Origin: Candidatus Peribacteria bacterium
GTDB taxonomy: Bacteria; Patescibacteriota; Gracilibacteria; Peribacterales; Peribacteraceae
Reading direction: 5' to 3'
Assembly: GCA_943357915.1 (NCBI GenBank)
Contig: CALRGQ010000010.1
Span: 1-34,881 of the forward strand
Length of the DNA stretch: 34,881 nucleotides
The notes beneath the pieces were generated by a model, which searched no databases, was not told the origin of the DNA, and was given only the letters and a program-made list of their open reading frames with translations. The translations under genes were made by a program, and so were the position numbers. Below are positions 24,638 to 32,257 of the stretch, piece after piece. How positions within the stretch are numbered: position 1 is the stretch's first letter; each line of letters starts with the position of its first letter.

Positions 24638-25033
24638 ATGAAGAAAACCGTCCGCAGCCTCGGCTACTCAATCGAAGGCATTTTTGATGCATGGCGGGGA
24701 GAGCGTAACATTCGAAACTTCGTTATTTTTCACGCAATATTCTGCATCTTGGGATTCATTATTGGAATACATCTCCTATTTCTGATAATACTCACATTTG
24801 CTGCCGCATATTTTCTAACAATCGAACTACTCAACACAGCGTTAGAGCGGCTCGCAGACGCCTTTGATGACCAAGAGAAAAAGAAACATGGTGGCCACTA
24901 CCATATCGGCGTCAAGGCTGCGAAGGACGTAGGCGCTGCCGCCTCCCTCATAGCTCTCTTGCTCTACATTGCACTGCTCTCGATATGTAGCTTGCCCTCG
25001 CTACTGGTCTGGTTTCCAGGGCTCTACGTATGA
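24638..25033 (+). CDS. Diacylglycerol/undecaprenol kinase (DgkA family)
   Basis: A small integral-membrane kinase of 131 aa. After an amphipathic N-terminus (GYSIEGIFDAWRGERNIRNF) come hydrophobic helices and the family core ELLNTALERLADAFDD...GVKAAKDVGAAASLIALL. The Glu/Asn of the core and the KAAKD motif are the catalytic and metal-binding residues of this family. In Gram-positive-like lineages the enzyme phosphorylates undecaprenol. Its stop overlaps the ATG of uppP by 4 bp (ATGA), so both are translationally coupled and probably maintain undecaprenyl phosphate for cell-wall synthesis. Confidence 0.92.
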   Translation: MKKTVRSLGYSIEGIFDAWRGERNIRNFVIFHAIFCILGFIIGIHLLFLIILTFAAAYFLTIELLNTALERLADAFDDQEKKKHGGHYHIGVKAAKDVGAAASLIALLLYIALLSICSLPSLLVWFPGLYV

Positions 25034-25803
25034 CGCTACTGCATGCCGTGATTCTTGGCATCGTAGAAGGCATCACTGAATTCTTGCCGATCTCATCCAC
25101 AGGTCATCTCATGATTGCCGGACACGTGCTCGGTTTGCCGGACACTGATGTTACGAAAAGTTTTGAGATCGCTATTCAGCTTGGCGCTATTGCGGCAGCC
25201 ATCGTCGTGTACTGGAGGATGATCATCACGAATCGCGGCCTTTGGCTGACGATCGTGGCGGCATTCATCCCGACCAGCATCATCGGTCTCCTGCTCTATC
25301 GAATTATTAAAACATACCTCCTCGCAAATCTCACACTAGTCGCAGTCTCGCTAGCAATCGGCGGCGTCATCCTCATTCTGTTCGAACAGTTCCACCAGGA
25401 AGAAACTGCAACCGTCACGGACGCAAAAGACATAACGATCAAACAAGCAGTCATTATCGGTACTGCGCAGGCACTCGCGCTCATCCCTGGCGTTTCGCGT
25501 TCTGCCGCCACAGTCATCGTCGGTATGACTCTAGGTATCAGACGTAGTGCCATCGTGGATTTCTCTTTCCTCCTCGCCATTCCTACCATGGCAGCCGCAA
25601 CGGGCTTAGATCTTCTGAAGTCAGGTGACCTTTTTTCGTCACACGATGTTCTGGCACTCGCCATAGGCCTCGGAGCCTCTTTCATCACAGCATATATAGT
25701 CATTCACTGGCTACTTGCATACATCCGTTCGCACACATTTGTAGCTTTCGGTGTGTACCGCATCGCTCTTGCAGTCATCGTCTGGGTATTCATCCTGCGT
25801 TAA
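25030..25803 (+). CDS. uppP: Undecaprenyl-diphosphatase
   Basis: A membrane enzyme that dephosphorylates undecaprenyl diphosphate to the monophosphate carrier for peptidoglycan and glycan export (BacA/UppP family, 257 aa, about seven to eight helices). Signature residues are EGITEFLPISSTGHL (from residue 13) and PGVSRSAATVIVGMTLGI, which form the active site. It overlaps the DgkA-type kinase by 4 bp. The lipid carrier would also serve the GT39/ArnT-like transferase at 3.6 kb (inference). Confidence 0.97.
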   Translation: MTLLHAVILGIVEGITEFLPISSTGHLMIAGHVLGLPDTDVTKSFEIAIQLGAIAAAIVVYWRMIITNRGLWLTIVAAFIPTSIIGLLLYRIIKTYLLANLTLVAVSLAIGGVILILFEQFHQEETATVTDAKDITIKQAVIIGTAQALALIPGVSRSAATVIVGMTLGIRRSAIVDFSFLLAIPTMAAATGLDLLKSGDLFSSHDVLALAIGLGASFITAYIVIHWLLAYIRSHTFVAFGVYRIALAVIVWVFILR

Positions 25804-25812
25804 ATCCAAAAA

Positions 25813-25834
25813 AGGACGCCCATACGGACGTCCT
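25813..25834. terminator. Hairpin between convergent uppP and surface protein gene
   Basis: AGGACG (25813-25818) and CGTCCT (25829-25834) form a stem in the 54-bp gap. CTTCTG follows on the plus strand, and CATTTTTT-like A/T-rich sequence (AAAAAA on plus, 25808-25813) follows on the minus strand, so it may work in both directions. Confidence 0.5.
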
Positions 25835-25857
25835 CTTCTGTATCTTTGATACGTAAC

Positions 25858-27318
25858 CTATTCGTTAATCGTCAACGTCGCGACACTCGGATCTGAAAGA
25901 GGCGTACTGGCCGTAGGGCTTGAGAGGCTCATGTACACAGCCTCGCCACCGTCGGACAGAGAATCTAGGTAGATCGGAACGTAGAACACTTTACTCGTCT
26001 CGCCCGCAGCGAAACTCAGAGTACCGCTCGTCGCTGCATAGTCAGTACCGACCACCGCAGATCCGCCAGTCGTCGCATAATTGACCGACACCGCACCGAG
26101 TCCACCAGCATGGTTGACCGTGATCATCGCCCGACCGGATGCTTCTGTTGCGGAAAAGTTCGATGAGCTGAATTTTAGAGTGCCACTACCGGTCACCGGA
26201 ACAGACTCATCGTCGTTAATAGTCACCGGTGCGTTCAATGTACCAAGAACTGCACCACCGGTTGGGCTGGAAAGAGTGACGTTAAAAACTCTACTGCCCT
26301 CGATAGAAGAATTGTTGTTGATGGATACTGTAAATGCCTTCACCGTTTCACCAACGCCAAATGTGAAGGTACCACTCGCAGCTGCATAGTCTGTGCCAGT
26401 ATTGGCTGTGCCGTTACTTGTTGCGTAATTAACGTTCATAGCAGCTGTCGTAACACCGGTACGATTTACGGTAATCGTAACAGTGCCAGCATTCTCAGCG
26501 ATGCCGTACGCACTGGCACTGAGAGTGATCGTTGTAGCAGCGCTAGGGATACTGGAGACGGATGATGACGAAGAAGAAGCGACGTTCGGATCATTGATAT
26601 TCAGAACGACTGTCTTCGGCTCTCCGATAACAAGAACGCCCGTAGGCTTGCTGAGTGTAAGATTGACCGTCTTGGTGCCAGACGTCGTCGTATCATTGAG
26701 AATCTTCATTTTTATCTGCTTACTTGTTTCTTTCGTTGCGAAACTCAGGGTACCGGAGAGAGGGGTATAGTTCTTTCCAGTGACAGCAGTGCCATCGGTA
26801 AAAGCATAGTCAACAGTTCCGGCACCGGTATTACCACCAATACGGACGATGGTAATCGCGACTTCTCCGGTCGCAACGTTCTTGTCCACGTTAAATTCAT
26901 TGGCGTTAAAACGAATGGTACCTCCTGGATTGTATGAAGAACTGGAAGATGACGTACTGGAACTGGAAGAGCTGCTCACAGAAGAGCTGCTGCTGGAAGA
27001 ACTGCTGGTCGAGCGGCTACTGGAAATTGAAGATGTGATGCCTTTAAGCTCATTGCGTAGGCGCTGGAAAAGCAGCGCAGCCTGTCCGCGTGTCAGAGCC
27101 TGATCAGGACCAAAGTGTGAACTATCGAGTCCTTTGATAATCCCAAGCTGGTACATCTCTCCGATCGCTTCATCGGCGTAGTGGGTGCTTGGCACATCAC
27201 GGAAAATCGTAGAGCCGCGGAAAGCGGCGCCGATGGACGTAATACCAACTCCGAAGAGCGTACCTGCCAAAAATGTGGCCGGCAGTGCCCGAGTGAAAAG
27301 ACGCTTGGCGCGTGACAT
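25858..27318 (-). CDS. Surface protein with SLH domain, poly-Ser linker and Calx-beta repeats
   Basis: A 486-aa predicted cell-surface protein. A basic start and hydrophobic helix (MSRAKRLFTRALPATFLAGTLFGVGI) act as an export signal. One SLH-like domain follows (FRDVPSTHYADEAIGEMYQLGIIKGLDSSHFGPDQALTRGQAALLFQRL). Next is a Ser-rich linker with runs of up to nine Ser, then three Calx-beta-type domains (starting near TIRFNANEF, TITLSASAYGIAENAG and TLKFSSSNFSATEASG; each with a YAATSGTLSFAAGET-like core and an IND or TINE end). Calx-beta domains bind Ca2+ and act in adhesion. SLH normally binds pyruvylated wall polymers. The start 27318 is chosen because the signal sequence begins there. Confidence 0.88.
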   Translation of the reverse strand: MSRAKRLFTRALPATFLAGTLFGVGITSIGAAFRGSTIFRDVPSTHYADEAIGEMYQLGIIKGLDSSHFGPDQALTRGQAALLFQRLRNELKGITSSISSSRSTSSSSSSSSSVSSSSSSSTSSSSSSYNPGGTIRFNANEFNVDKNVATGEVAITIVRIGGNTGAGTVDYAFTDGTAVTGKNYTPLSGTLSFATKETSKQIKMKILNDTTTSGTKTVNLTLSKPTGVLVIGEPKTVVLNINDPNVASSSSSSVSSIPSAATTITLSASAYGIAENAGTVTITVNRTGVTTAAMNVNYATSNGTANTGTDYAAASGTFTFGVGETVKAFTVSINNNSSIEGSRVFNVTLSSPTGGAVLGTLNAPVTINDDESVPVTGSGTLKFSSSNFSATEASGRAMITVNHAGGLGAVSVNYATTGGSAVVGTDYAATSGTLSFAAGETSKVFYVPIYLDSLSDGGEAVYMSLSSPTASTPLSDPSVATLTINE

Positions 27319-27405
27319 AGGAAAATGTGGGAAAAAACCGGAAAGTGCGGAGATTATCCGGAAAAAGGCTATTTCAAGCAATAGACAGGCACCCCAATCG
27401 GACTT

Positions 27406-27738
27406 CTAGTACATTCGGCCACCGACCGGTACTTCACTATCTGGCTGCAACAGGATCACCTCGCCGTTTGCATCCGGAACGCCTAATGTCAGAACTTCCG
27501 AAAGAAACGGCCCGATCTGACGAGGAGGGAAATTCACAACACACATCACCTGCCTTCCTGTCAGCACTTCTTTGGAATAATTCTTCACAATCTGCACCGA
27601 TGATCGCTTGGTGCCGATCTCAGAACCAAAGTCGATCGTCAGTTTGTACGCTGGTTTTCTGGCTTCCGGAAAATCCTGAACGTCAGTGATTTTTCCAACG
27701 CGAATATCAAGTTTGCCGAAGTCGTCGATGGTGACCAT
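27406..27738 (-). CDS. CsaA-like tRNA-binding-domain protein
   Basis: A 110-aa single-domain OB-fold protein of the CsaA family, related to the tRNA-binding domain of methionyl-tRNA synthetase. FGKLDIRVGKITDVQDFPEARKPAYKLTIDFG, the GTKRSSVQIVKNYSKE segment and the GRQVMCVVNFPPRQIGPFLSEVLTLG core match the family. CsaA has been described as a chaperone-like export protein in Bacillus; the function here is uncertain. The start at 27738 (MVTIDDFG) fits the family better than the frame start at 27762. Confidence 0.9.
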   Translation of the reverse strand: MVTIDDFGKLDIRVGKITDVQDFPEARKPAYKLTIDFGSEIGTKRSSVQIVKNYSKEVLTGRQVMCVVNFPPRQIGPFLSEVLTLGVPDANGEVILLQPDSEVPVGGRMY

Positions 27739-27813
27739 ACAAAAAAAGTCTATGGAAGGCATGAAGGAAGTGCAAACCGATCCTGATGTCAGGCTGTGAC
27801 GTCAATTTGTTTT

Positions 27814-27841
27814 GTAGAGACGTGCGGCGCGCACGTCTATC
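27814..27841. repeat. Dispersed palindrome, copy B
   Basis: The first 13 bases match copy A at 12536. AGACGTGC (27818-27825) pairs with GCACGTCT (27831-27838). The right arm is decayed (CTATC instead of CTCTAC). It ends 29 bp before the start of the Cys-rich gene. Confidence 0.75.
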
Positions 27842-27855
27842 CATGACGCATCTGC

Positions 27856-27861
27856 TACAAT
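27856..27861 (+). promoter_or_regulatory. -10 hexamer TACAAT, near-leaderless
   Basis: TACAAT is followed by 8 nt and then ATG 27870, implying a 2-nt leader. Confidence 0.45.
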
Positions 27862-27869
27862 CGATTCCC

Positions 27870-29537
27870 ATGCAGCAAACCTGCGCAAACGGCTGGTGCA
27901 AATCGTCTTTCGACGTCACCGACGATGATCTCGCATTTTACGACAAAGTCTCGCCGGTTTTTGAAGGTAAGAAATATACGATTCCACCACCAACGCTGTG
28001 TCCTGATTGCAGGATGCAACGCAGAATGCTGTGGAGAAATGAACTACACGTCTTTCTCGGCGAAAGTGCGCTGAGTGGCAAAAAAACAATGACGCAATTT
28101 ACACCCAATGCTCCATACGTCGTCTATGCGTACGAAGAATGGCAAAGCGACGCCTGGGATGCAACTGATTACGGTATGACAGCGGATCCCACACAGCCAT
28201 TCTTTTCACAATTTGAAGCACAACTTCATCGTGTCCCCCACCCCAGCCGGAGTGTCATCAGTAATGAAAATTGTGACTACGCAAACGCAACATCGTGGTC
28301 GAAAAATTGCTACATGGTGGGAGCATGCAGTAGGAATGAAGATTGTTCGTACTGTTACAACTTAAGCTACTGCAAAGACTGTATGGATTGCAGCTTCATT
28401 TACAATTGCGAACGATGCTACGGCTGTATCTACTGCAAACAATGTACCGCGGTCCGATACTCCAAGAAGTGTGTGGACTGTAGTGATTCGTATTTTCTTC
28501 TTAGTTGCGAGCATTGTTCCAATTGCTTCGGATGCGCAAATATATCGCACAAAAAATACTGTTTCTTTAATGAACAACTAACCAAAGAAGAGTATGAAAA
28601 AAGAATAAGCAACATAGATCTGACAAGCAGAGACAATGTCCTAGAAATACAAAAGGAAGCTCAGAAACACTGGCTGACTTTCCCACAGAAATACATGCGA
28701 GGCGATATGAATGAAAATGTAACGGGCAATAATATCTCCCAATCAAAAAACGTGCGCTCGTGCTTCGATGCATCAGAGCTAGAAGACTGTGCACACTGCT
28801 GGACACTGCATCAGTCCAGAGACTGCCAAGACTGCTATGGCTGGGGACGAACGGCAGAACTCTGCTACGAATGTACAGAAGTTGGAGACGGCTCCACAAA
28901 TGCAGTGCTCAGCGCCAAGGTCTATGCAAGTCACGACATTCTCTACTCGTTCTCCTGTTATCGATGTCATCATTTATTCGGCTGTGTATCGATGAAAGAT
29001 TCTTCGTACTGCATCTTCAATACGCAATACACCAAAGAAGAATATGACAAGAAAGTTCCAGAGCTTATCGAGTCAATGCGTACACATGGAGAGTGGGGAG
29101 AGTTTTTCCCGATGCAGATAGCTCCATTTGCATACAACGCAAGTGCGGCAATCGACTACTTTCCCCTGACAGAAAGTGAAGCAGAAAGATTACATATTCC
29201 ATGGTATAGAGATGATAATCCTCCTACGTCTCATCTTCCTGCCGCTCCCAATACCGCTGTAGAAATACAAAAAGCCCCGGCTATTTTCCGTTGCAACGCT
29301 ACTCAAGCGCCATTCAAGATCATCGAACAAGAACTCGCATTCTACACACGCGAAGGAATTCCTCCTCCTGATGCCTGTTTCGCTGAAAGAAATAGAAGAC
29401 GTTTCACAGAAAGTGACTCGCACAAGCTCTGGAACCGCACCTGCGCCAAATGCGAGAAGTTGATTTCAACCAGTTACCAGCCTTCGCGCCCTGAAATTAT
29501 TTATTGCGAACAGTGTTATTTGGAAACCGTATACTGA
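27870..29537 (+). CDS. Cys-rich zinc-ribbon protein, copy 2
   Basis: A 555-aa member of the family, function unknown. It opens with the CANGWC type of zinc ribbon (TCANGWCKSSFDVTDDDLAFY, then CPDCRMQRRMLWRNE). The first Cys-ladder, about residues 133-222, has about 19 Cys in ~90 residues arranged as CxxC and xC steps and ends in CFGCANISHKKYCFFNEQLTKEEYE. The second ladder, about residues 297-393, ends in LFGCVSMKDSSYCIFNTQYTKEEYD. GEWGEFFPMQIAPFAYN and a C-terminal CxxC zinc ribbon (CAKC...CEQC) ending in ETVY follow. No export signal is seen. The frame opens at 27786, but ATG 27870 matches the paralogues and has TACAAT upstream. Confidence 0.8.
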   Translation: MQQTCANGWCKSSFDVTDDDLAFYDKVSPVFEGKKYTIPPPTLCPDCRMQRRMLWRNELHVFLGESALSGKKTMTQFTPNAPYVVYAYEEWQSDAWDATDYGMTADPTQPFFSQFEAQLHRVPHPSRSVISNENCDYANATSWSKNCYMVGACSRNEDCSYCYNLSYCKDCMDCSFIYNCERCYGCIYCKQCTAVRYSKKCVDCSDSYFLLSCEHCSNCFGCANISHKKYCFFNEQLTKEEYEKRISNIDLTSRDNVLEIQKEAQKHWLTFPQKYMRGDMNENVTGNNISQSKNVRSCFDASELEDCAHCWTLHQSRDCQDCYGWGRTAELCYECTEVGDGSTNAVLSAKVYASHDILYSFSCYRCHHLFGCVSMKDSSYCIFNTQYTKEEYDKKVPELIESMRTHGEWGEFFPMQIAPFAYNASAAIDYFPLTESEAERLHIPWYRDDNPPTSHLPAAPNTAVEIQKAPAIFRCNATQAPFKIIEQELAFYTREGIPPPDACFAERNRRRFTESDSHKLWNRTCAKCEKLISTSYQPSRPEIIYCEQCYLETVY

Positions 29538-29549
29538 TCACGCTACGGC

Positions 29550-29610
29550 CGGCAAGTGCGCCTGAGAGGCCTGAGATTGTGTACTGCGAGCATTGGAAAC
29601 CGTATACTGA
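29550..29610 (+). pseudogene. Remnant of the 3' end of a Cys-rich family gene
   Basis: Bases 29558-29591 encode APERPEIVYCE, the conserved penultimate segment of copies 3 and 4. The next part (TTGGAAACCGTATACTGA, ending at 29610) equals the last codons of copy 2. The two parts are joined by a deletion of about 7 bp that breaks the frame. It lies 20 bp after copy 2 and 35 bp before the end of the TrmB gene. Confidence 0.75.
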
Positions 29611-29645
29611 CCAGAGATTTTCTAGAGTCTATGTGCCGCCCATGT

Positions 29646-30476
29646 CTACTCTCTTCGCGTTATTCGCTGCAACCACGACTCCGGATCCATTGCCGGCCTC
29701 ACATCTGGTGGCGGCAAGTTTTTGCTGATCGCATCAAAGAAGAAGTGGAAAATCTGACTCATCTGCTCTTGTTTGATCTTGAGGCCGACCTGAGAGTCTC
29801 CATAACATGCTAAATACAATGCAGTGCCCACAAGAAACACAGTCGTAGCGCCTCTGGCGGCCGGAAATTCATCTGGATCAAAATGCCTGGGATCAATACG
29901 GCGAATATACTCAGGCAGCAGCGTTCCGGACGCCTCAATGATCTCGATACCGAGTTTAGATACCTGCGCGTCCCGAAAGAAATCACCCATGAATTTGGAA
30001 AGCGCTATTGACCCCATCTGCTGATCAAACGTATTGGACGTGATCATCCGAATGCGCAGGATTCCCTCGTTTTTGGCTTCGAAAAGAATGTCCCGAAAAA
30101 GACTTTTGATACCTGACGTTCCCTGAAACACCTGCACTGTTGGGACAAAGCCTTCGCCGCGCATCAGCTGCTTGAGCTCGGTCTCGATACTCGGAACAAG
30201 ATTCGTCATCTCTTGGACAACCTGACTACGATCCTCAAGATGAGACTTGATCCCGTCTGTACCCGTGATACCAAAACACTGAATGCCGTCACGCAGAAAA
30301 ACTTTTACCAGCCCCATCGACTCCAGTTTTTTGAGATGTTTATATGTGACGACTCGGTCCTGCTTCAGGCGTGCGGCAATGATAGAGGCAGGCTGTACGC
30401 CAAGACCTGCAAGCGTCAGATAGATCGATTGCTCTTTGTCATTCAAGCCGAGCTTTGCAAGATATTCTTTAATCAT
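29646..30476 (-). CDS. TrmB-family transcriptional regulator
   Basis: A 276-aa DNA-binding regulator. The N-terminus is a winged helix-turn-helix (LGLNDKEQSIYLTLAGLGVQPASIIAARLKQDRVVTYKHLKKLESMGLVKVF), as in TrmB/sugar-specific regulators. A coiled helix (LEDRSQVVQEMTNLVPSIETELKQL) and a C-terminal effector domain (TVQVFQGTSGIKSLFRDILFEAK) follow. No obvious sugar-binding motif can be assigned. It is embedded in the Cys-rich cluster and divergent from copy 3, which suggests it may control copies 3 and 4 and itself (inference). Confidence 0.85.
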   Translation of the reverse strand: MIKEYLAKLGLNDKEQSIYLTLAGLGVQPASIIAARLKQDRVVTYKHLKKLESMGLVKVFLRDGIQCFGITGTDGIKSHLEDRSQVVQEMTNLVPSIETELKQLMRGEGFVPTVQVFQGTSGIKSLFRDILFEAKNEGILRIRMITSNTFDQQMGSIALSKFMGDFFRDAQVSKLGIEIIEASGTLLPEYIRRIDPRHFDPDEFPAARGATTVFLVGTALYLACYGDSQVGLKIKQEQMSQIFHFFFDAISKNLPPPDVRPAMDPESWLQRITRRE

Positions 30477-30483
30477 TTTCTGT

Positions 30484-30530
30484 TGTTCTTAAAAGAAGAA
30501 CAGTATACATGAATAGTATACATCTGTAAG
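30484..30530. promoter_or_regulatory. Divergent promoter with inverted repeat and twin AGTATACAT sites
   Basis: The perfect inverted repeat TGTTCTT-N5-AAGAACA (30484-30502) and two AGTATACAT direct repeats (30502-30510, 30515-30523; 13 bp apart) lie between the TrmB gene and copy 3. On the minus strand CTTACA (30530-30525), 17 bp and TATACT (30507-30502) form a candidate promoter for TrmB, with the inverted repeat covering the start point. This is a plausible autoregulatory operator. Confidence 0.5.
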
Positions 30531-30549
30531 TTTGGAAGCGCAATTCCCC

Positions 30550-32232
30550 ATGTTCTCTATGAAGAAACGATGCACACAATGTACAGAAAGCTTCACGGTC
30601 ACACCCGAAGCCATCACGATGCTGGGGCGACTCGCGCCAGTGGTAGGCGGAAAGACACTCGTACTACCTGAACCGACATGTTGCCCAGATTGTCGCCAGC
30701 AGCGACGTCTAACATTCCGAAACGACAGTCACTATTATAAGAACACCTGTGTAAGCTGTAAGAAAAGCGTCATCTCGATTTACTCTCCTGACAAAAATCT
30801 CCCGGTACTGTGTCCGGATTGTTTCTGGTCCGATCAATGGGACGCACTGGCGTATGGTCGGGATTTTGATTTTTCGAAATCATATGCGGAACAGTTTGCG
30901 GAACTAAAGAAAATCGTACCACGGCTCTGTATTTTCAATACGCAGAGTGATAATGCCGACTACACCGTCCACAGTTCCCGTAACAAAAACTGCTACATGT
31001 GCAGCTCTACGCTGGGTAGTCAGGATGTCTATTTCTCGGATTGGTCGATCGATAGTAGTGATAGCAGCGATCTCCTCATGTGCAGTGAAATGGAACTCTG
31101 TTACGCCTGTAACGACTCCCGTCACTGTTTCAATGGCGACTGGCTGGATCTCTGCTCCAATGTCTCAGACAGCTGCCTGTGTTTCGACTGTCACTCATCA
31201 CAAGATCTCGTAGGCTGCGTTTCCATGAAGAACAAGAAAAATATGATTCTCAACAAACCTTCTGATCAAAAGACTGTCAAAGAAACAATTGATCGACTCA
31301 AGACTGATCGTGCATTCCGTGAATCTTTTCAAGAATCCTTTCATGCCCTGAAGCTAACTTTGCCAAAACGTGCTGCATGGAACTTGAACACCGAAGATGC
31401 CAGTGGCAATTACCTCCAAAACGCCAAAGGTGTCCATCAATCGTTCAGTTCAACGAACGTGGAGGACTGCGAGCACGTCTACGATGTCGTCAATGGCAAG
31501 AACTGCATGGACGTAACGCGTGGTGGCGGGTGCGAATCACTCTATGAATGCAAAGGAGTGATCGACCTCACACTCAGTTGCTTCTGCAATCTTACCTACC
31601 AATGTGACAACCTGCTGTACTGTGACAACGCACACGCCAGCAGTTACTGCTTCGGCTGTTTTAGCACGAAAAAGGTGAAGCACTGCATCTTGAATAAGCA
31701 ATACACGAAAGAAGAATACGAATCACTCGTACCGCGCATTATCGAGCACATGAAGTCGATGGGCGAATGGGGCGAATTCTTCCCAACGACACTGTCGTCC
31801 TTCGGTTACAACGAGACAAAGGCATACGAATCATTTCCGATGACCCGAAATGACGTTCTGAAACGGGGATGGCAATGGTCCGATATCGATGAAACTCCGA
31901 CAGCCGGTCTCAAAGTCATCAATGCGGAACGTCTGCCAGATACCATCAAAGATGTTCCGGACGATATTCTGAACCTTGTCATTGCATCCGAAGCCAGCCG
32001 CAAACCATTTCGGATCATCCCACAGGAACTCGCGTTCTACCGAAAGAAAAATCTGCCACTCCCCCATCTCCATCCGCATGAACGGCTCCGGAAACTTGCG
32101 CTGCTTGAAAACCCAAAAAGGCTCTACGAACGTACCTGCGATAAATGCAGCACACCGATAGAAACAACGTATGCGCCTGAGAGACCAGAGATTGTCTACT
32201 GTGAAGAATGCTATTTGAAAGAGGTATACTGA
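30550..32232 (+). CDS. Cys-rich zinc-ribbon protein, copy 3
   Basis: A family member of 560 aa from ATG 30550; ATG 30559 (MKKRCTQC) or TTG 30532 are alternative starts. The N-terminal ribbon is CTQC...CPDCRQQRRLTFRND. An additional CVSC...CPDCFW pair follows, not seen in copies 2 and 4. The first ladder ends in LVGCVSMKNKKNMILNK, where the usual TKEEYE cap is degenerate. The second ladder ends in CFGCFSTKKVKHCILNKQYTKEEYE. GEWGEFFPTTLSSFGYNE and a C-terminal ribbon CDKC...CEEC ending in KEVY close the protein. Near the C-terminus EASRKPFRIIPQELAFYRKK resembles a degenerate first half of a zinc ribbon. Copy 4 follows after 25 bp. Confidence 0.8.
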   Translation: MFSMKKRCTQCTESFTVTPEAITMLGRLAPVVGGKTLVLPEPTCCPDCRQQRRLTFRNDSHYYKNTCVSCKKSVISIYSPDKNLPVLCPDCFWSDQWDALAYGRDFDFSKSYAEQFAELKKIVPRLCIFNTQSDNADYTVHSSRNKNCYMCSSTLGSQDVYFSDWSIDSSDSSDLLMCSEMELCYACNDSRHCFNGDWLDLCSNVSDSCLCFDCHSSQDLVGCVSMKNKKNMILNKPSDQKTVKETIDRLKTDRAFRESFQESFHALKLTLPKRAAWNLNTEDASGNYLQNAKGVHQSFSSTNVEDCEHVYDVVNGKNCMDVTRGGGCESLYECKGVIDLTLSCFCNLTYQCDNLLYCDNAHASSYCFGCFSTKKVKHCILNKQYTKEEYESLVPRIIEHMKSMGEWGEFFPTTLSSFGYNETKAYESFPMTRNDVLKRGWQWSDIDETPTAGLKVINAERLPDTIKDVPDDILNLVIASEASRKPFRIIPQELAFYRKKNLPLPHLHPHERLRKLALLENPKRLYERTCDKCSTPIETTYAPERPEIVYCEECYLKEVY

Positions 32233-32257
32233 AACCCATGCATCATTCGATAAACTT

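Noticed and set aside
26849-27103. Plus-strand ORF rich in Leu/Glu opposite the surface protein
   Set aside because: It is the complement of the poly-Ser linker codons and has no independent support.
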